Shown here piece after piece: positions 63,262 through 64,000 of a stretch of DNA of 64,000 nucleotides. The stretch spans positions 248,001 through 312,000 of the forward strand of contig NZ_JBLZPK010000060.1 in assembly GCF_049199905.1 (NCBI RefSeq), in the 5' to 3' direction. A program made the translations under genes and the position numbers. Every line of letters starts with the position of its first letter. The stretch's first letter is position 1. Below the pieces are notes generated by a model that saw nothing but the letters and a program-made list of their open reading frames with translations, did not search any database and was not told the DNA's origin. The stretch is from Shinella sp032095155 (GTDB lineage: Bacteria; Pseudomonadota; Alphaproteobacteria; Rhizobiales; Rhizobiaceae).

Positions 63262-63882
63262 TTACGGAAATTTGTGATCAGCAGGGACCATCTGCGTTTC
63301 GATCACCAGGGTTACCTCGTCGCCGAGTGCGGGAATGCCGAAACCAAGGCCCCATTCGCTGCGCCGGATATGCCCGGTTGCCGAGAAGCCGATCTTGGGA
63401 ATGCCCATGAAGGGATGTTTCAACATCGAGCCGTTGAAAGTGACGTCGAGCGTTGCGGGATGCGTTTGCCCGCGGAAGGTGAGCAGCCCTTCGACGACGC
63501 CCGTCTTCTCTCCAGTCACACGGACCGATTTCGAGACGAAGCGGATCGGCTTGCCGGCAAGGAATTCCTCGTCGCCACCAATCTTCTTGTCGAAATCCAC
63601 CACCTCGGGCCAGGGATAATCGGTCCGCACGGACATCGGGTCGATGTCCACGCTGAGGCTCGACCCCTCGGGCTCGGCCGGCTTCCAGTCCAGCCGCGCA
63701 TCCACTTTGATGAAGCGCGCGGTGTAGTTCGACAGGCCGGAATGATGGAACGACCAGGCAAGGCTCGAATGCGAGGGATCGGTCTTGTACAGGCCGGCGG
63801 GGGCGGCTTCCTGCTGTTCGGCGGCAAGCGCCGGGGCAAGGCCCGCCATGAGGGCGAGGGAGAGGATTGTCGTGCGGATCAT
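63262..63882 (-). CDS. YceI-family periplasmic protein
   Basis: A 206-residue protein with signal peptide MIRTTILSLALMAGLAPALA|AEQ and a lipocalin-like YceI barrel: YKTDPSHSSLAWSFHHSGLSNYTARFIKVDARLDWKPAEPEGSSLSVDIDP, ending GFSATGHIRRSEWGLGFGIPALGDEVTLVIETQM. YceI proteins bind polyisoprenoid-like lipids in the periplasm. ATG 63882 has AAGGAA in front; an upstream in-frame ATG at 63912 is less likely. From 63913 to the window end no gene is evident. Confidence 0.92.
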   Translation of the reverse strand: MIRTTILSLALMAGLAPALAAEQQEAAPAGLYKTDPSHSSLAWSFHHSGLSNYTARFIKVDARLDWKPAEPEGSSLSVDIDPMSVRTDYPWPEVVDFDKKIGGDEEFLAGKPIRFVSKSVRVTGEKTGVVEGLLTFRGQTHPATLDVTFNGSMLKHPFMGIPKIGFSATGHIRRSEWGLGFGIPALGDEVTLVIETQMVPADHKFP

Positions 63883-64000
63883 TGCGGTGGTTCCTTTCTG
63901 AAGGGTGGGCATGCGCCATCGCCCTGCCGACTGGCAGTTTTCGAGGAAATGGCGGGTTGGATTGATGGCCGGCCGGCCGGCCGCGGTGGAAATTACGGGG

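Noticed and set aside
63913..64000. Gene at the right edge
   Set aside because: Frames here are shadows of the YceI gene or too short; only a GGCC-rich repeat is seen.

Overview
The window is about 64 kb of GC-rich (roughly 60-65% by eye) chromosome from an alphaproteobacterium, most likely of the order Hyphomicrobiales, family Rhizobiaceae. Pointers are the thiCOSGE operon behind a TPP riboswitch, the many LIV-type ABC importers, a rhizobial-style intergenic palindromic element, the dense ATGA-overlapping operons and the chemotaxis gene set. It is draft sequence: there are three runs of N, two of them at the same codon of two sister chemoreceptor genes.

Layout. (1) 1-1.7 kb: end of an ECF sigma gene, its anti-sigma partner and a Bax-inhibitor-1 family membrane protein. 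(2) 1.8-6.4 kb: TPP riboswitch and thiCOSGE. (3) 6.4-9.1 kb: an amidohydrolase, a molbindin, TrmO, and a His-rich PadR regulator resembling YqjI/NfeR. The PadR gene is followed by a DUF2218 gene and preceded by a perfect 20-bp inverted repeat. (4) 9.1-19.9 kb: a 4-hydroxyphenylacetate (homoprotocatechuate) meta-cleavage cluster: AraC regulator, hpaBC, hpaF, hpaE, hpaD, FAH-family enzyme, hpaH, hpaI, then SDR, MoaF-like and SnoaL-like genes. (5) 19.9-40.3 kb: a mostly minus-strand uptake and amine/alcohol/aldehyde region with two LIV-type ABC importers (one with fused permease and ATPase), a GMC oxidoreductase overlapping an aldehyde dehydrogenase, two further AraC regulators, a YtcJ-like amidohydrolase, a second aldehyde dehydrogenase behind an APC transporter, and an IclR regulator. 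(6) 40.4-46.8 kb: SfnB-like oxidoreductase, RidA, RecX, DUF3237, gamma-glutamyltransferase, LysR and a bile-acid/sodium-symporter-like protein. (7) 46.9-59.1 kb: a chemotaxis cluster (soluble receptor-like coiled-coil protein, STAS, cheY, cheA, cheW, two receptors, cheW, cheR, cheB, ParA-like ATPase). (8) 59.1-64 kb: a giant FecR-TPR-outer-membrane-barrel fusion protein, an assembly gap and a YceI protein.

How it fits together. Regions 4 and 5 read as one catabolic territory. Arylethanols or arylethylamines would be oxidised by the GMC and aldehyde dehydrogenase pair to 4-hydroxyphenylacetate, hydroxylated by HpaBC, ring-cleaved by HpaD, and taken by HpaE/F/FAH/H/I to pyruvate and succinic semialdehyde. 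Regulation appears layered. An AraC protein sits divergent to hpaBC. An 18-bp palindrome precedes hpaF, and near-copies of it lie upstream of the amidohydrolase and APC/aldehyde dehydrogenase operons. Those two promoters also share a GGTTC-N7-GAACC element, probably bound by the neighbouring IclR protein.

The strongest candidates for something undescribed are the FecR-TPR-barrel fusion (59117-62869), the soluble protein with a degenerate chemoreceptor tip (46851-48575), the two-element promoter module shared by two operons, and a probably leaderless metalloregulator gene whose promoter is embedded in its own operator.
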